Positions 1-13,950 of a stretch of 64,000 nt of DNA are shown piece by piece. The first letter of the stretch is position 1; every line of letters begins with the position of its first letter. Both the position numbers and the translations under genes were made by a program. The notes below the pieces were generated by a model that saw only the letters and a list, made by a program, of their open reading frames with translations, did not search any database and was not told where the DNA came from. Location: the NCBI RefSeq assembly GCF_027580225.2, contig NC_073348.2, positions 29,104,001-29,168,000 on the forward strand, in the 5' to 3' direction. The DNA comes from Misgurnus anguillicaudatus (Eukaryota > Chordata > Actinopteri > Cypriniformes > Cobitidae).

Positions 1-1175
1 ATTGGGAAGCACATTAAGATTTTGAAAGTTGGAAAGGGTAGGACTTGAAAACACTAATTATTGCAATTTAATGCAAGGATGCAAAAATTATACACTTTAT
101 CTTTTGAATCTCATATAAAAAAAAAACTCTGAGCTATAACCTTTAATGGGATAACATGTTTTTACACCTGCTGTCTAAAGACATATGCATAACCAACCCA
201 CACAAACATTACATGACTTATCTCCTATTCACACATCACTAATTTATGATAGAGGTGCAATAGCAGAATCAGAAGTGGAGACAGACACAAAGCTGTTTTG
301 CTTGTGTTGAGTACAGAAAAAGAGACAGAAGCAGTTACAACCTGTAGAACAGCTCTTTGTCATAACACTAAGTGAAACATGCAGGCCATGCAGGACGTTC
401 AGCTTTTTGTATATGCATATATTATAGATATAGTATAGTGCACTTTTAATATATAATGTACAGTATGTTCAGTGTTAATTCGCGTTTCTGTACTTGTGTG
501 TGCATATCACTTGTTTTTGCATGCAATTTTCAAGTTCTTGTTTATATTTTTGTACGTGTAATTCTTCCTTTGACAGTTCGGCCGTTTACCAAAACCTAAA
601 CTTCAGTCCGTTTCTTAAACGAAGCAAAATGTCATATGATTCGGGAAATGAAACGCTTCACTGAACGTTTTTATTTCAAAAATACAATGCGTTTGAAACA
701 GTAACAGCTAAACATCAGATAAACACTATCTTTTGCTTTACTAGTCAGGGTGTCAATACCACAAACATTTATGCCTTTCATATGCTGGCCTGTGTCTCGC
801 TGTTCTTCCGTTTCTTTCAGTTGCACAAACGTTGGCATTTTGACTAGTGAAAAAGCAGTTTCACACATTTGTTTTTGATGTTTACATAAATAGTTTCTTT
901 CACAGCTACCACTTTTAAAAGTATGGTGCCATTTTTGGGCTGATGTTTCAATGCTGAACATGAGAAGAACACAAGTCTGTGCGTGTGTTGTTATTTTTTT
1001 GGTTGTGGGCTGCATGGTGTACTGTGTGTATTTGTGATTGCGGGTTTTATAGCATTCGTTGACTGAGAGAAACAACATGCAGCGTGTTTTAGATCCGGCA
1101 GCTAGAACACAATTAGACTTTGAGCCAACAGCAATTATCTGTCTGGGGTGAGACCGTCTGTATTGTATATCTCTC

Positions 1176-2030
1176 TCTCTCTCACACATACACACACACA
1201 CACTCTCTCACTCACTCCAGTCCATATTCACTCACTCACTCACTCACTCACTCCAGTCCATATTTACTCACTCCAGTCTAAACTTACTCACTCACTCCAG
1301 CACATACTCACTCACACACTCACTCACTAATCCCAGTCTATACTCACTCACTCCAGTCCATACTCACTCACTCACTCCAGTCTATACTCACTCACTCACC
1401 CCAGTCCATAATCACTCACTCACCCCAGTCCATAATCACTCACTCACCCCAGTCCATAATCACTCACTCACCCCAGTCCATAATCACTCACTCACTCTAG
1501 TCCATACTCACTCACTCACCCCAGTCTATACTCACTCACTCCACTCCATACTCACTCACTCACTCACTCACTCACTCCAGTCCATACTCACTCCAGTCCA
1601 TACTCACTCACTCAGTCCATACTCACTCACTCCACTCCATACTCACTCACTCCACTCCATACTCACTCACTCCACTCCATACTCACTCACTCCACTCCAT
1701 ACTCACTCACTCCACTCCATACTCACTCACTCCACTCCATACTCACTCCACTCCATACTCACTCCACTCCATACTCACTCCACTCCATACTCACTCCACT
1801 CCATACTCACTCCACTCCATACTCACTCCACTCCATACTCACTCCACTCCATACTCACTCCAGTCCATACTCACTCCAGTCCATACTCACTCCAGTCCAT
1901 ATTCACTCCAGTCCATACTCATTCCAGTCCATACTCACTCACTCACTCACTCACTCACTCCAGTCCATACTCACTCACTCCAGTCCATATTCACTCACTC
2001 ACTCACTCACTCATTCACTGACACACTCAC
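1176..2030. repeat. ACTC-based minisatellite array
   Basis: About 850 bases built from ACTC and CCAGTCCAT/CCACTCCAT blocks, preceded by CT and CA microsatellite. Higher-order units are clear by eye: 24-mers near 1390-1490, six perfect 20-mers from 1621 to 1740, and 16-mers from 1741 to about 1860. It is a simple tandem repeat and not a coding region, although it stays open in one frame for a stretch. Confidence 0.95.
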
Positions 2031-2976
2031 ATGTTTGATGAATGTTTTGTTCATGTGAAGTGAACAATGGTCAAATTGTAATGAGATTATAATGTAATTC
2101 TTGAAGTTTTATTGGATCATTTCGAAATGTGTGCGACAGCGTGTGAGTTATTTATGTAAATGTGATACTTCCTTTAGCATTTTTTACTGTTAATGCATTA
2201 CTTATTTAATTTGCATCTCTCACTGAACATGTACTTTACTTAATTCAGCCAGTATGAAAATATAACACCAGGAAATACAGTGAAGTATTTAACCTTTACT
2301 GTGTTATAATCATTAACAGAAGTCAGCATTAGTCAAGCAGGTTAATTTGGCCATGTTGTTATGAACATACTGTGTGGTACTGTATGCTATATCAAACATT
2401 GGCTAATCATACTCGCCTACACATTTGTAGCCTACACATTTGTAACCTCTATCTAACATAGTCACAGAGACCGTTAGAGAGAGAGATGTTGTAATTGACT
2501 CAGTGAAATGGGATAAAATCTCTCTAAAATCCATAGACCAACTGGCACAGAGAGCTGGCTGTGAGGGACCAATCAGTGGGATGCTTGGATGGCTACTGTG
2601 GGCCTGTGTAACACGCTAATCAAATGCCTTTGTGATAGCTGACGTGTGTGTGTTTGTGCACATACACACGTGCACACATAGACTGAAACACTGATGCCAG
2701 CAGAGACTGTTATTTAGTTTATTAGATAAGCTAATCAATGAAACCGTTTAGGCTTTTTAAAAAAAATTGATGAAAATTTTTGGTCATTCAAAAGCTGATT
2801 CATCATAAACGGCGTGTTGAGTTGATTATGGTTTGTGGGATAATATTTAGCTGAAAGTGGATTTGAATCAATATGTCAATGTGATAGGAGTGATGGGATT
2901 GATTTCTCTGTGGCTCATCTCTGTTGCAGAGCACATTCTCTTTCGTTCTCTCTCTGTAGCTTTTATTTTTTCTCTT

Positions 2977-3345
2977 TAAGGGAATAGTTTCCCCCCTAAA
3001 AATAAGAATCTGTCACTGTTTACCAATGTACTGACCACTGCTATGTAAAAAATTTCAGCTATATTATGAACGTCACTGGAAATACGTCAAGCTCTAAAAT
3101 GATGACAGCACCATAAAAGTTATGATATTTTGATTTTGATCTTTATCCAGACTGTTTATGATGCAGTTGTTTGGCTGTTAGATGACCAGTTGTATAGATG
3201 CCTTGTTTATTGTTGCTCCATTCACTTTCACTAACAAGAAAAATTAAGAAGAGTCAAAATATGTCAGCATTCCACAGAAAATAAAACTCATGTAAATTTA
3301 GAACGACATGAGGGCGAGTAAATGATGACAGAGTTTCCCTCTATC
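2977..3345. mobile_element. MITE-like element, degenerate ends
   Basis: The left end reads AAGGGAATAGTTTCCCCCC then AATCTGTCACTGTTTAC. The right end, on the opposite strand, reads AGAGGGAAACTCTGTCATC then ATTTACTCGCCCTCATG. This is the common fish repeat of the type 'TTCACCCAAAAATG ... TCTGTCAT'. A second partial copy starts near 3962. Confidence 0.6.
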
Positions 3346-3961
3346 ACTTTAATTAATCATAAGTGTGATTATGAAGAGTACTTTGTAGCAGCCAGGGCAG
3401 GGTGCCAGAGCAGGGACAGACTGTCAAAATGAGGCATACAAAGGGTGCTTGCAAAGCTCTGAATGGTTGTATAATTTGTAATACTTAAAGCTGAAAGGGA
3501 AGGAGGAGCTGGTGCACAAACAAAGAGATGGGGGTGTGCAGGATGTGGTAGGAGTATATCAAAAAGGCTTGATAGACAGGGTGGGGTTAAGGGGAATTTC
3601 TGCAGGGGACAAGGCGCGTTGACAAAACCAGCCCCCAACCCCCTGCCCGTTTCATTTCCTGAGGCACATGTGTCTTCTCTTTCCCCCGGGGTAGACCTTA
3701 ACCAGGCAGAGGTCTGATGAGACAGAAGTGTCCCCGTTCTTTGTTTTGATTGGCACAAGGCTGTTTTCGCCAGACGTTCACGCACACACCACCCAGGCAA
3801 CCCAGCCCCCAGAAACAGAGACGGAAAAGCCTGGAATTAATATTCTTATACCCAACTTCAAAGAGTTCTGTCTTTGAGTTTCTGTTTATGTGCAGGTCAG
3901 AGATGAAAGGGGGAACTGGGGGACAACTTTAAGCCTCAAAGGGTTGATTAGTGTACTTTAT

Positions 3962-4110
3962 CCTTTAAGGGTTCGTTCACCCAAAAATGCAAAATCTGTC
4001 ATTATTTACTTCCCCGGCATGCAAAATCGTATACATTTTGTGTGTGGAACAGAAGTGTAATTATCTTGGATAATATTTTTTATGCAGTGAAAGCCACAAG
4101 AACCTATTCA
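3962..4110. mobile_element. partial MITE of the TTCACCCAAAAATG type
   Basis: Contains TTCGTTCACCCAAAAATGC and TCTGTCATTATTTAC, the left end of the same fish repeat type as at 2977-3345. The right end is not visible. Confidence 0.5.
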
Positions 4111-4290
4111 CCTTAATATTATACAAAAATAAGAGATTGAGGTGATTATTCACATATATAATATTATTTTTTGGGAAACTATACCTTTTATTTAGCCCAG
4201 TGTTCAGAAAAAGCTTCATTCATTGCTTATCTGAATTTGATTTTCTTTCTGTTAAACTTTAATTACAATGTATTACATACAAGATTCATG

Positions 4291-4603
4291 CAGTGTTTCC
4301 CATACATAGATTTATTTGTGGTGGCCCACCACAGAATCAACACTGGCCCCCACAAATAGAATTTTCACGATTCCCCTTTACATTTTTATTTCACTTTTTA
4401 AAACAGCTTAATTCGACTTAAAATATAATTTGATATATAATACAGATGAAATACAGATACAGATCAAAGAGTAGAAGTGAAACATATTTCAGGTGCCAAC
4501 ACTAGATCAAACGCAAACACGACATGACGACATCACATATATGCTAATTAGCAGGTCACGTCATCACCACCACAGTCTCCTCAAAATCCTGTGGGAAACA
4601 CTG
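4291..4603. mobile_element. hAT-like MITE
   Basis: Ends CAGTGTTTCCCATAC and, on the other strand, CAGTGTTTCCCAC form short inverted termini of hAT type. The interior has the TGGTGGCCCACCA hairpin. No matching 8-bp duplication is seen. Confidence 0.55.
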
Positions 4604-5922
4604 TCATGCATGGTTGAGCAAGCTGATGTGCACCAGTCTTTAGTCACTTTTCTCCTAATTGAACTGATTGTATTGTAATTTGAACTTGCACTTTGAATCC
4701 GGACCGCTGTGAGCGGTGAGGAGCGCCTGCTGTCTCTAAGGACTCACTATAGAAGGATAATGAGACTGAAATTGCTCTTTTATAGAAAATGTTTGCCCCA
4801 CAATTTTGTTTTCATACAATTGCGGGTAATATCCTACATGCTGTCACTGTTATCTCTGCTCTCAAATAGCATTTAGGTCCGCATACAAGGAATTAGCCAA
4901 TTTAACATAAGGGCTGGGAGGATTTGTTAATGAGCGGATGAAATATTCTGGCCACAGAAATTGGTGTTTGGAAGCATTTGCATGTTAATGACTTAGCCCT
5001 GAGCAGAGCCACACATTTCCATTTCATTATTTGAATATTATTTCGTTATATTGCATAAGCTCTGTATCTGTTTACACTGGACCATAATAAAACATGCATT
5101 ACCTTTCATAAAATAAACGAATAAAGCTTTGTTGCTTTTTGTGAAGCTCTGTGTATTTAATCTCACAAAGGTATCACTGTATCAGAGAAACTGCAGGTCC
5201 TTCACGGCACGCAGACCAAACTGAGGCGGTAAAAATCGAAGAGATAAAAAAAGTGTGAATAAAACTTTGAGATGAGATTAAGAGCTCATAACATCTAAAG
5301 ATTCCTCTGAAGCCCCCCAGCAGTGCAATTTCTTTCTTCTTTTCTTTCAGCGTTTAAACGCAGTTGTTGTGGTTTCTTTTTAAGGTTGAGTGATGTTTGT
5401 TTACTGCATGTGCTCTTCGCGCCATAGCGGAACTGTAAAAATCTCATCTCAACCTTGAATTTGAAGTTTTCTACAAGGTTGGAGTGGAAATGAAGCAGGA
5501 GATGAGGAATGAAGGCTGCGGACGAGATAACTGCTAGGAAGTGCTCACAATAAACTCGGCTTTACTGGCTTACTTAAAGCTAAAAATGCCTGCTGTTGGT
5601 GACTGTATAGAGGTAGATTCAATGTTAGGCATTAATTTAATATTCTTCTTCTGTATATTAATATCGTCTGATACATCAAAGGAAAACTAATCATTGAAAA
5701 ACAGATTTTCTAAAAAATATATAAATCCTGCTTCCATAATATAAGGATGTTCTGTATGTTTGTCAATGCATTGTTATGTGGTTTCTAGGGTGTTCTGTGT
5801 AATTGCTAGGTGGATTTTTATTTAATCGAGTTTCTAGGATATTCTGGTCATAGATATGCATACAAATAAATGTGATTAGACCGCTCCACATATGTTGACG
5901 GGTCTGCCATTTTGGAAATATA

Positions 5923-6419
5923 TACACACACCTAAAGGATTATTAGGAACAACATACTAATACTGTGTTTGACCCCCTTTCGCCTTCAGAACTGCCTTAA
6001 TTCTATGTGGCATTGATTCAACAAGGTGATGAAAGCAATCTTGCAGTTGATGGAGATTTGTGGGATGCATATCCAGAGCACGAAGCTCCCATTCCACCAC
6101 ATCCCAAAGATGCTCTATTGGGTTGAGATCTGGTGACTGTGGGGGCCATTTTACTGTAGTGAACTCATTGTCATGTTCAAGAAACCAATTCGAAATGATT
6201 CGAGCTTTGTGACATGGTGTATTATCCTGCTGGAAGTAGCCATCAGAAGATGGGTACATGGTGGTCATAAAAAGAAACAATGCTCAGTTAGGCCGTGGCA
6301 TTTAAAGGATGCCCAAATGGCACTTAAAAGTGTGCCAAGAAAACATCCCCCACACCATTACACTATTGCATTAATGAGAAATTGAACAGGTGTTCCTAAT
6401 AATCCTTTAGGTGAGTGTA
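5923..6419 (-). mobile_element. Tc1/mariner element, internally deleted
   Basis: Near-perfect inverted repeats (left TACACACACCTAAAGGATTA, right TACACTCACCTAAAGGATTA on the other strand, both continuing TTAGGAACA) are flanked by TA duplications at 5921-5922 and 6420-6421. The 497-bp length and the partial transposase frame show an internally deleted copy. Confidence 0.92.
5957..6280 (-). pseudogene. Tc1-like transposase, C-terminal fragment
   Basis: A 107-residue frame keeps the DDE-domain end of a Tc1 transposase: FQQDNTPCHKA, then VKWPPQSPDLNPIEHLWDVV. It contains the second Asp (QQD) and the final Glu (IEHLWD) of the DDE triad. The N-terminal DNA-binding region and the first catalytic Asp are missing, so it cannot be active. 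Known fish Tc1 transposases have about 340 residues. Confidence 0.9.
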
Positions 6420-9400
6420 TATGCAGTTATTACTAAGTAATACATTTGACATTCGCTTTAGTTGTTGCAGTACTGTTTTTTCTTTCTCTTTTCTTTTTAA
6501 CGTCCTGACTGTTCGTTAATTTGAACAATACAGTTCCTGGATCCCATCAGTTTTTCATGAGCATGTTCAAAGCATCTGACTTTGCGTGGATTATAGTATG
6601 TGCGAATATGAAAGAGATGAGGGGGTTGTGACAGCATTGATTTAGTCATAAAACAAGCTTGTGATGTCTCACCCCCCCATACGCTAGTTTCTCCTTTCTG
6701 CCACCTCCCATCTCCCCGTCCTCGCCCCATTACAGATCGTGAAGACCACTTTAAGGTTTAGCTGTTTAGTTGAAGAGCACACAGCCGCACTTGCATAATG
6801 GACAAGCTTGTTTGTCAGATCCTCTGCAAATGATTGTCAACAATTTTAATAATTCATAGTGATTTGTGTATGGGTGTTGCCGGTAATTTGTACGCTTGTG
6901 TGTGTGCGCGCGCATGTGAAGCAGATTGGCCTGCAGCAGGAGGTCCTGATAGATATCTCATCTGTGCTTCGGCTCTGAGAGGTCTTTTTGCTATTACCAT
7001 ACTCTCTCACTCTTTCTCTCTCACTCTCTTTTTCTGTACGGTCCTGCTGCGCAGCAGACTGCCAGGTGTTTTATTGATGAGTCATGTCGCTGGCCTGGTG
7101 CGCTGACTCCTGCAGGGAACCTTCAGATAAAGGATGGACAGAGAGGAACGAGTAAATTCTAGACTAATTACTTCAGTACCCACACCTCATCTTTCTATTC
7201 TTCCAGATATACCCTGGCTGCTGCTTAGTTCTCAGCATTTCAAATAATCTTTTTATTGTAGGTAAATGAGTGACTAACAATAAAGCAGTTGTTTAATTTT
7301 TTTCGCCTAGTACTTGCTTGTGACTGTTGGGTGTTTTATTAACTTAAAACCATTGGTATGATTGGTGTATTATACAAGGGGTGGGATTTTTTTCCCCCTA
7401 ATCTCAAAAAGGGTTAATAATAGCTTATCAAGCTGCAGTTTATAGAAGCCTCCAGAAGCTTTGCCGCTAACCACCAGGCTCAGCTAAAAAAAGTAGATGA
7501 AAGGTATTTGTTCTGTGATATTTGGTAGCACATTCCTTCCGCATATCAAGCAAATATCACCTGCCATAGAGCTGTGCTAACTGACAGCCGCCTGGCCTAA
7601 TGACAGTGTTTATGATAAAGGGCGTGTGCTGCTGAAGTAGGTCAACAAGAAAGTGAAACACAATAGCAGTGCAAAGTCCTACAGGTGTCAGGAAACCTGA
7701 AGAATGTCACATTGGCCGTTATACATGCAGGTGTATCCACGTCTCTCACATGCGCCACTGCACCGCTGAACCGCTTACTTTTAGTAGTATGCCAGCTGTA
7801 CCATGCAAGGTGTTTGCAGGGTTGTGTTTGTTGCACAGTTGTGCTGAAGTTATACATTTGTGCATGATGCTTATAGAGGTGGAAAATGATGAATGTGTTG
7901 TTAAATCCGACTAGTCAGTGAGTGATCTTAGCTGTTTTTGAACACAAGGATCTGTCTAGGACATATGCCACCTAAAAAGCTCATTCGAAACCGGCGTAAT
8001 TATAGTATAGAAAGTCTGTGAGACAGAATAAATATGTAATTTTGCAAACTACTATTTGCAAGTGCATATTAAAGATGTAGTTGCTCATTAACCTACAGAG
8101 GGAAAGTTTCTGCAAGCTTTTAGAAAGTGATGCAAATGAAAGAGCTAATGGAAGGTCTCTCGCTCCCACTCTTTCTCTCCCTCTCTCTGTTACTGTGGCT
8201 TTTGGTTTCCCTGTACCTTAATGGTTTGGCTGTTAATCAGATCAATGCCTGCTCTCTGCCCGGCCACCATGACATTCAAATAAGAGCTCGGTACTGAAAG
8301 TACATTTATGGGTACACTTCACACTCCCTGATGTGCCCCTTTATACCTATGAGCTATGAAGTACTTGACCCTGCACGCTTTATTAACACAAACGGCACAG
8401 CCCTGATCTTTTATGAGGCAACAGTGAGCGTTTTGATTTAGCTTTTTGTAGAATGTAAAAATGCTTAGTAAAGGTTGTTTTTACTGTTTTTGGGATAGCA
8501 CTGGGATCAGGAGCCCATGGTTCATTTCCAACTTACTCAATGAAGTGCAAGTATCAACTGACCTTTCTCACAGAGGTCAGTTTTTATTCTGTCAGTGTGG
8601 GCTTTTAATGCAGAATGTGATTGGCCAATGCGTGGCAAGTGGGATTCAGCCCCTCACACAAAACTCTTCAAGGGCCCGCAAACACACTTCATGCTCCCGT
8701 TCGGAAAATGATGCTGCCTTTCTCGAGCCAAAATGGAAATGCGCCCTCACTGGGCCACTCAATATCAGCCACGTGGCATCATCCTGTGCTAAAACGCTAT
8801 GCATGTGTCTTTCTTTGTATATGGGGGGTGGTTATTAGAGGTTTCGACAGGAAATCCAGACAGATTGCTTGAACGTAATTGAAGGGTGAAAATGAAAGCT
8901 CTCCAGAGTCATTTTACAGTCTTCCCTCCTCTCAAGATGAGCTCCAACCCAGCCACACTACCATTATTTGCAATTACTGTACGATCATCTATGTCCAAAT
9001 ACAGCACCGTCATCCCCTGTCTCCCAATAATAAATTATGTTTTATGGGGTCGATTCAGTAAGGAAGCGATCTGACAGATCTGGTGATTTACAAGTTGGAC
9101 ATCCTGCACTGTATATATGTATATGTGTACATTATTTGTGTGTATATATACAATATATAGGATTGCAGGAAACACAGTCACAAACATATCACCGGAGGCC
9201 ATTTCGTCCTCTTTAAGTGCCTGAAATCTTCGCTGAGGACCTGCTGGCGATTATGTGTGCTTGTGTAGATAATCTGTTCCAGAAAACCCATCATGGATCA
9301 GTGATTCACATTAGTTGCCACACAAACACTCCCTCTAGTTTTTTACTTGGAAACACACATGTTTAAAGTGACTCATTGGATAGTGAAACATAATGCAAAA

Positions 9401-9693
9401 TTGTGCACAAGAGAAAGCATTTTCTAGGAATTTATTGCAAAATCTATTGAAATAGTTTCATAATCAGACTTTCAGCCTCAGAAGACTCTGAGCAAGTCCC
9501 ACGTGACATTAGCTGAATGATCGAGCTTTACAGAGCAGTCATATGCTTATGCAACTTATGTGAGCTCTGAGGCTCATTTAGAGACATGATTGATAACTTT
9601 AATTATATGGCTTGTTGTAGAGCGATGTTACTTTTCTAAACAATCAGACTTTTTATTGGACACACAATTAAATGGATGAGAGGTAAGCTATTT

Positions 9694-10507
9694 CAAAGAG
9701 TATAGAAGCACAAGAGGGGAAACTCAATAGAACATTCCATTGCAACACCAGCGCCCAGCAGCAGCCACACAAAACCGCCATTTTGGAATGAAAGCAACTC
9801 GGGAGTCAACTAGAAGTGATGGCAATATCAGCTACATTAAAAGATCAAATTCAAACTGAATGATGATTACACAAAATAACATACAATCAGACCAGTGATC
9901 ATCAATCCCTTTTTACAGCTTATTTTCAGATATTTAGACAAGTCTGACACTTTTATATAGGCTAATTTTACATACAAACATATCGACAAAAACTCATCCA
10001 CACATAATATTTTGGCTCCATATACATACACATATACACACATATACATCTGAATTGCTCGAAATAGGATAACAGACAGAGCAATGCATCATGTTCTATA
10101 AGATTATCATGTTTGTAGCGGGATCCAGGGGATTAATATATACCCAGTGGAGTTGGTACCTCATAATAGTAGTAAATGTGTAGCATAAAATAGAATTACA
10201 TAATAAAGCAAGAAAAAACTACCTCAAATGTGTATCTATTTAATGATTGGATTCCACAACTGATAACAACAACAAATCAACACATACATGCAAGACAATA
10301 CAGCGTTTCATGTAGGTGTAGCAAGTGAACAAAATTTTAATTTAAGAAACTTACTATTGCGCTTCTGATTTGGCTGTGAGATTAGCTGAGAATGAATTGG
10401 CTGTGAGAATTTTCATTCCAAAATGGCGGCCGCGCTACTGAAGCGCCACCTATGACTGTTGCCAAAAACGAATAAGAGTTTCCCCTCTTGTGCTTCTATA
10501 CTCTTTG
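9694..10507. mobile_element. non-autonomous DNA transposon
   Basis: Long inverted termini: left CAAAGAGTATAGAAGCACAA then GAGGGGAAACTC; right, on the other strand, identical in that part. The inverted similarity continues to CCATTTTGGAATGAAA against TTTCATTCCAAAATGG reversed. Total about 814 bp, with no coding capacity. Confidence 0.75.
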
Positions 10508-10764
10508 GCTATATGTAGGTGTCTTGCCAGAGGCAGAGAGTCTTTTGACATTTAGCTCTTAAACAAGTGGCCACATTCTAACAATGCCTTAGTAATCACC
10601 CGGTACACCCTAGCAACCATATATACATTTATACATATATGGCAACCACCCAATAGTACACATTGCATTACAAAAGCACTTTCCCCTTAAATTTTTTTTT
10701 TACTTTACAATATTTTACAATTTTTATTGCATTTTAGCCAGTTTATACACATTTTGCCTTTTAA

Positions 10765-11164
10765 AGAGACAGTCCACTTTTTTTTGAAAATATGCTCATT
10801 TTCCAGCTTCTCAAGAGTTAAACATTTTCCATTCGGCTGATCTCCGGGTCTGGCGCTGGCACTTTTGGCATAGCTTAGCATTGAATCTGATTGGTCCATT
10901 AGCATCGCGCAAAAAAATAACCAAAAAACTTGACTCTTCTGTAGTAACATTGTGTACTTAGACCGCCGGAAAATTAAAAGCTGCGATTTTAAAGGCATAT
11001 ATGTGGCTAGGAACTATACTCTCAAACTGGCGTAATAATCAGTGACTTTGCTGATATAACATGGCGGCAGCAGGCGTACTGATATTACGCACTGCCCGAA
11101 AATAGTCCTCTTTGTTACTTTCAATAGCAGGGGACTATTTTCGAGCAGTGCGTGGAATGTCCCT
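10765..11164. mobile_element. TTAA-flanked MITE, copy 1 of a family
   Basis: Starts AGAGACAGTCCAC and ends with the reverse of AGGGACATTCCAC. TTAA lies directly outside both ends (10761-10764, 11165-11168). The interior (CTGATCTCCGGGTCTGG, TTTTGGCATAGCTTAGCAT) is shared with the element at 42064-42536. Confidence 0.75.
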
Positions 11165-12375
11165 TTAATGCTGATTTCAAAATGACTTTGAAGGTGAGTT
11201 TTTTTGCATATCCCAGATTAAGCTCCGGCCAAACCCGGCTGCTGAGCCGTAGTTTTGCGTGTGATAGTACTCGCCCTGTTTAAGCATATCCCTGCTCTCC
11301 ATGATAAGAGGTGAGGCATACAGAAAATGCTCATCCACCCCAGCAGTGCTAAGGGAATTAGCATACGTTAGTTGCCTGGGGGCCGAGATTATTGTTTTGT
11401 CTTAAATTCAATTTCTCGTACCTCAGGACAAGCTGTATGAGGATTAACTCTCTCTCTCTCTCTCTCTTTCTCGCTCTGGGTGTACCTATCACTCGGTGTA
11501 CAAAAAGGTATCCTTCATGTTGGCTTTGTGGCTAGCATGTGACATGTTATCAGTCAGTACCGTATGGATCAGGTTTAAATGATTTCCAGACATGGCTGGG
11601 AATTGTTGTGTGTCAGTTGCCTAAACCCAACAGTCAGCATGTGAACATATCTAGAATATATTCGTGTTACACACAAATCACTTAACAGGAGTCACCAAAT
11701 AATATTTCTCGTGATCTTAAAAATCTTTTGATCTGAAGGCGTATGTTTAAATGTTTTAATTTAGTTTTATAGAAAAATATAATTATTCAAATACTTCATT
11801 GCAAAACTAAAATTTTGTTTCACAATACATGAAAATAATTAAGAAAGCAGCCCGTAAGAGCCCAGTATTGACGGGAAGTCTTTTAATATTGTTAAAAAGC
11901 ATCTTACAGTGGAACCTCAAATAAAATACCAAGCGAAGTTTTTAATATTTCACTGTGTTTTAGTCATGACATACTTCCCATAGTTACATATAGTTACATT
12001 TGATGAGTTTGCTATCATTATTTAATTTTCTGTGACACTGTTTTGAATTATGAGGGCAGCAGGTGTGACTATAGATGTATATATGTGTATATGTATATAT
12101 GTATTTGTATATGCATATATGTATTATGTATATGTTTGATTGTGGGATGAATATTGCTTCCTGGTAATGGATATGCCTGTTGTAAGTAATTAGAGATATG
12201 AGCAAACATCCTGTGATATGAGCTCCTCATGGCAACAATATGCAGAAAAGAGAGAGAGATATGAGAGATGATGAGTTTATGCTGTGTCAGAGAATGATGA
12301 TAAATATATTGTGTGTGTGTGTGTGTGTGTTTGAATATATATTCTTTGGAGAGCTGCACATCATTTGACATTACA

Positions 12376-12497
12376 AATGCTGGGTTATTTGCGACTCGTT
12401 GGATCCAAACGAGACAAACCCAGCCGTTGCGTTAAATTACCCAACAGTGCGCTAAATTGACCCAACACTGGTTTGAGAATTACCCCAGCATTTTTTG
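12376..12497. mobile_element. small palindromic MITE
   Basis: Inverted ends AATGCTGGGTTATTTG and, on the other strand, AATGCTGGGGTAATTC, with inner repeats of the type AACCCAGC / TTACCCAAC. Non-coding. Confidence 0.5.
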
Positions 12498-13676
12498 CAC
12501 CTAAGTTCTAATGTCCAAATCTGGAGTGTATTCAGAGTTTGAGAACTGCGTCAGCTTCAAAACTGCCTTTCTCCATATGTAAACCAGACAAATTAGTCTC
12601 CTAGCAGTTTCAGTATTACTGCATGAAACGGAATGATTAAATGAGAAGTGACTCACATGGTGAAAACTAAGAGTTGGTGTTACTGAACTGAACTTCATAG
12701 AGAGAAATGATCTCCTGTGTTGTGCTAAGATGAAAAGAACTTGATTGAGGTTTTCTAGCGTAATACTTTCATACTCTTTAAACATGGAGGCATTTTAAAA
12801 CTGGATTACTGATAGGATATTTAGCAAACTTAACAAACAAGTACAATGTCATTAAAATCATTACGACATTTAATGTATTGTTTTTTTATCACTATCAAAA
12901 TGAAGAATATTTTCATATTCAGAGAACTATACACTAACTCTTATGGGGTGTACACACCAAACACGAATGCAATGATTATTCAACAAGTAGATTACATACA
13001 AAGTCAATGCAAAGATGTGAATAGACACGAACTCGAAAATGCGCGATTCACCTCAAACGCAAGCTTTGCGCAAGTTAAAAATATTCAACTTAAGTGAAAA
13101 ATTTGCATGGCACGAAATTAAATCCTGCGAGTCATCTAGAGTGGTAACAAATCTTAGGGTTCCTCTTTGATCTTGTTTCTCATTTGCTTGATCCCCCTTT
13201 CTTCCGGCAGTTCTGCATCGCTGCTTAAGCGCTAATTGCTTTGTTACAGTGATGTTTTGACAGGAAGCTACACTAATCCAGTAAGCTAATTAATAGGTCT
13301 TTTTAATGCGTTCAGATTTAGACAAGAAATGCAAATGCGAAATGCTTTTCATCTGACACGGGTGAAGGTGGGGATTTGTGTATGCAGAATGACAGTCTGG
13401 ACAGCATAGCGGCAACACTCCTGGGAGCTGCAGGTGCATCTTTGCAAATTGCTGCCTTGCAAAACCCTGCTGTTAAGCTTGAAAGACTTTGTGTATGTTG
13501 TGCCTCAGAGGGGTTAGTTATCTAACACACGCAGCCTGGTTCTTCTCTGCCCCTCTCTAGACCTCCTTTAGGCTGAGTGGCCTGGTGTAATTGAGTGCCA
13601 CCTGAAAGGTGGGTTATCAGCTCGCTGTAATCCAAAGGGAATGTGGGGGGCTGCACAGAGGAAGAAATTGTGCAAA

Positions 13677-13950
13677 CAGTACATTCACATGGGGCGTAAG
13701 CGTTAACGCTTCTCATTTACTTTGTATGGGTGATGTCATGCTTTGCCGAGCTGAATTGTGGATCAGTCGGAGTTGCATCACTGCCGTTGTTCGCGGCAGG
13801 AGTTTAACATTTCTCAACTTTTCATGGCCAACGTATGGGTCAGCTTATCAGATCGCCTTATGCAAATAACCTAGTGCAGAGCCAGCCAATTACTTTTATG
13901 CAAAACCATGCAGCCACTGTGATTGGCTGTTGGTCACTTCAGACACGCCT
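13677..13950 (-). mobile_element. Harbinger-like MITE, inverted and truncated copy
   Basis: Begins GTACATTCACATGGGGC, GTAAGCGTTAACGC and continues through the same interior as the two complete copies at 23607 and 26177, but in the opposite orientation (AACTTTTCATGGCC, CAGCCACTGTGATTGGCTGT). The far end is lost. Confidence 0.75.

Noticed and set aside
671..1201. 176-codon open frame on the - strand
   Set aside because: Begins in the CA/CT microsatellite, has no recognisable domain and odd composition. No splice or homology evidence.
1148..2030. CRISPR-like regular repeats
   Set aside because: The units are contiguous and made of ACTC steps with no unique spacers. It is a eukaryotic minisatellite.
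8461..8872. Open frames of 125 and 83 codons on +
   Set aside because: Overlapping frames without any domain or splice context, within intron-like DNA.
12501..12785. 94-codon frame on -
   Set aside because: No domain, no conservation clue, AT-rich intron sequence.
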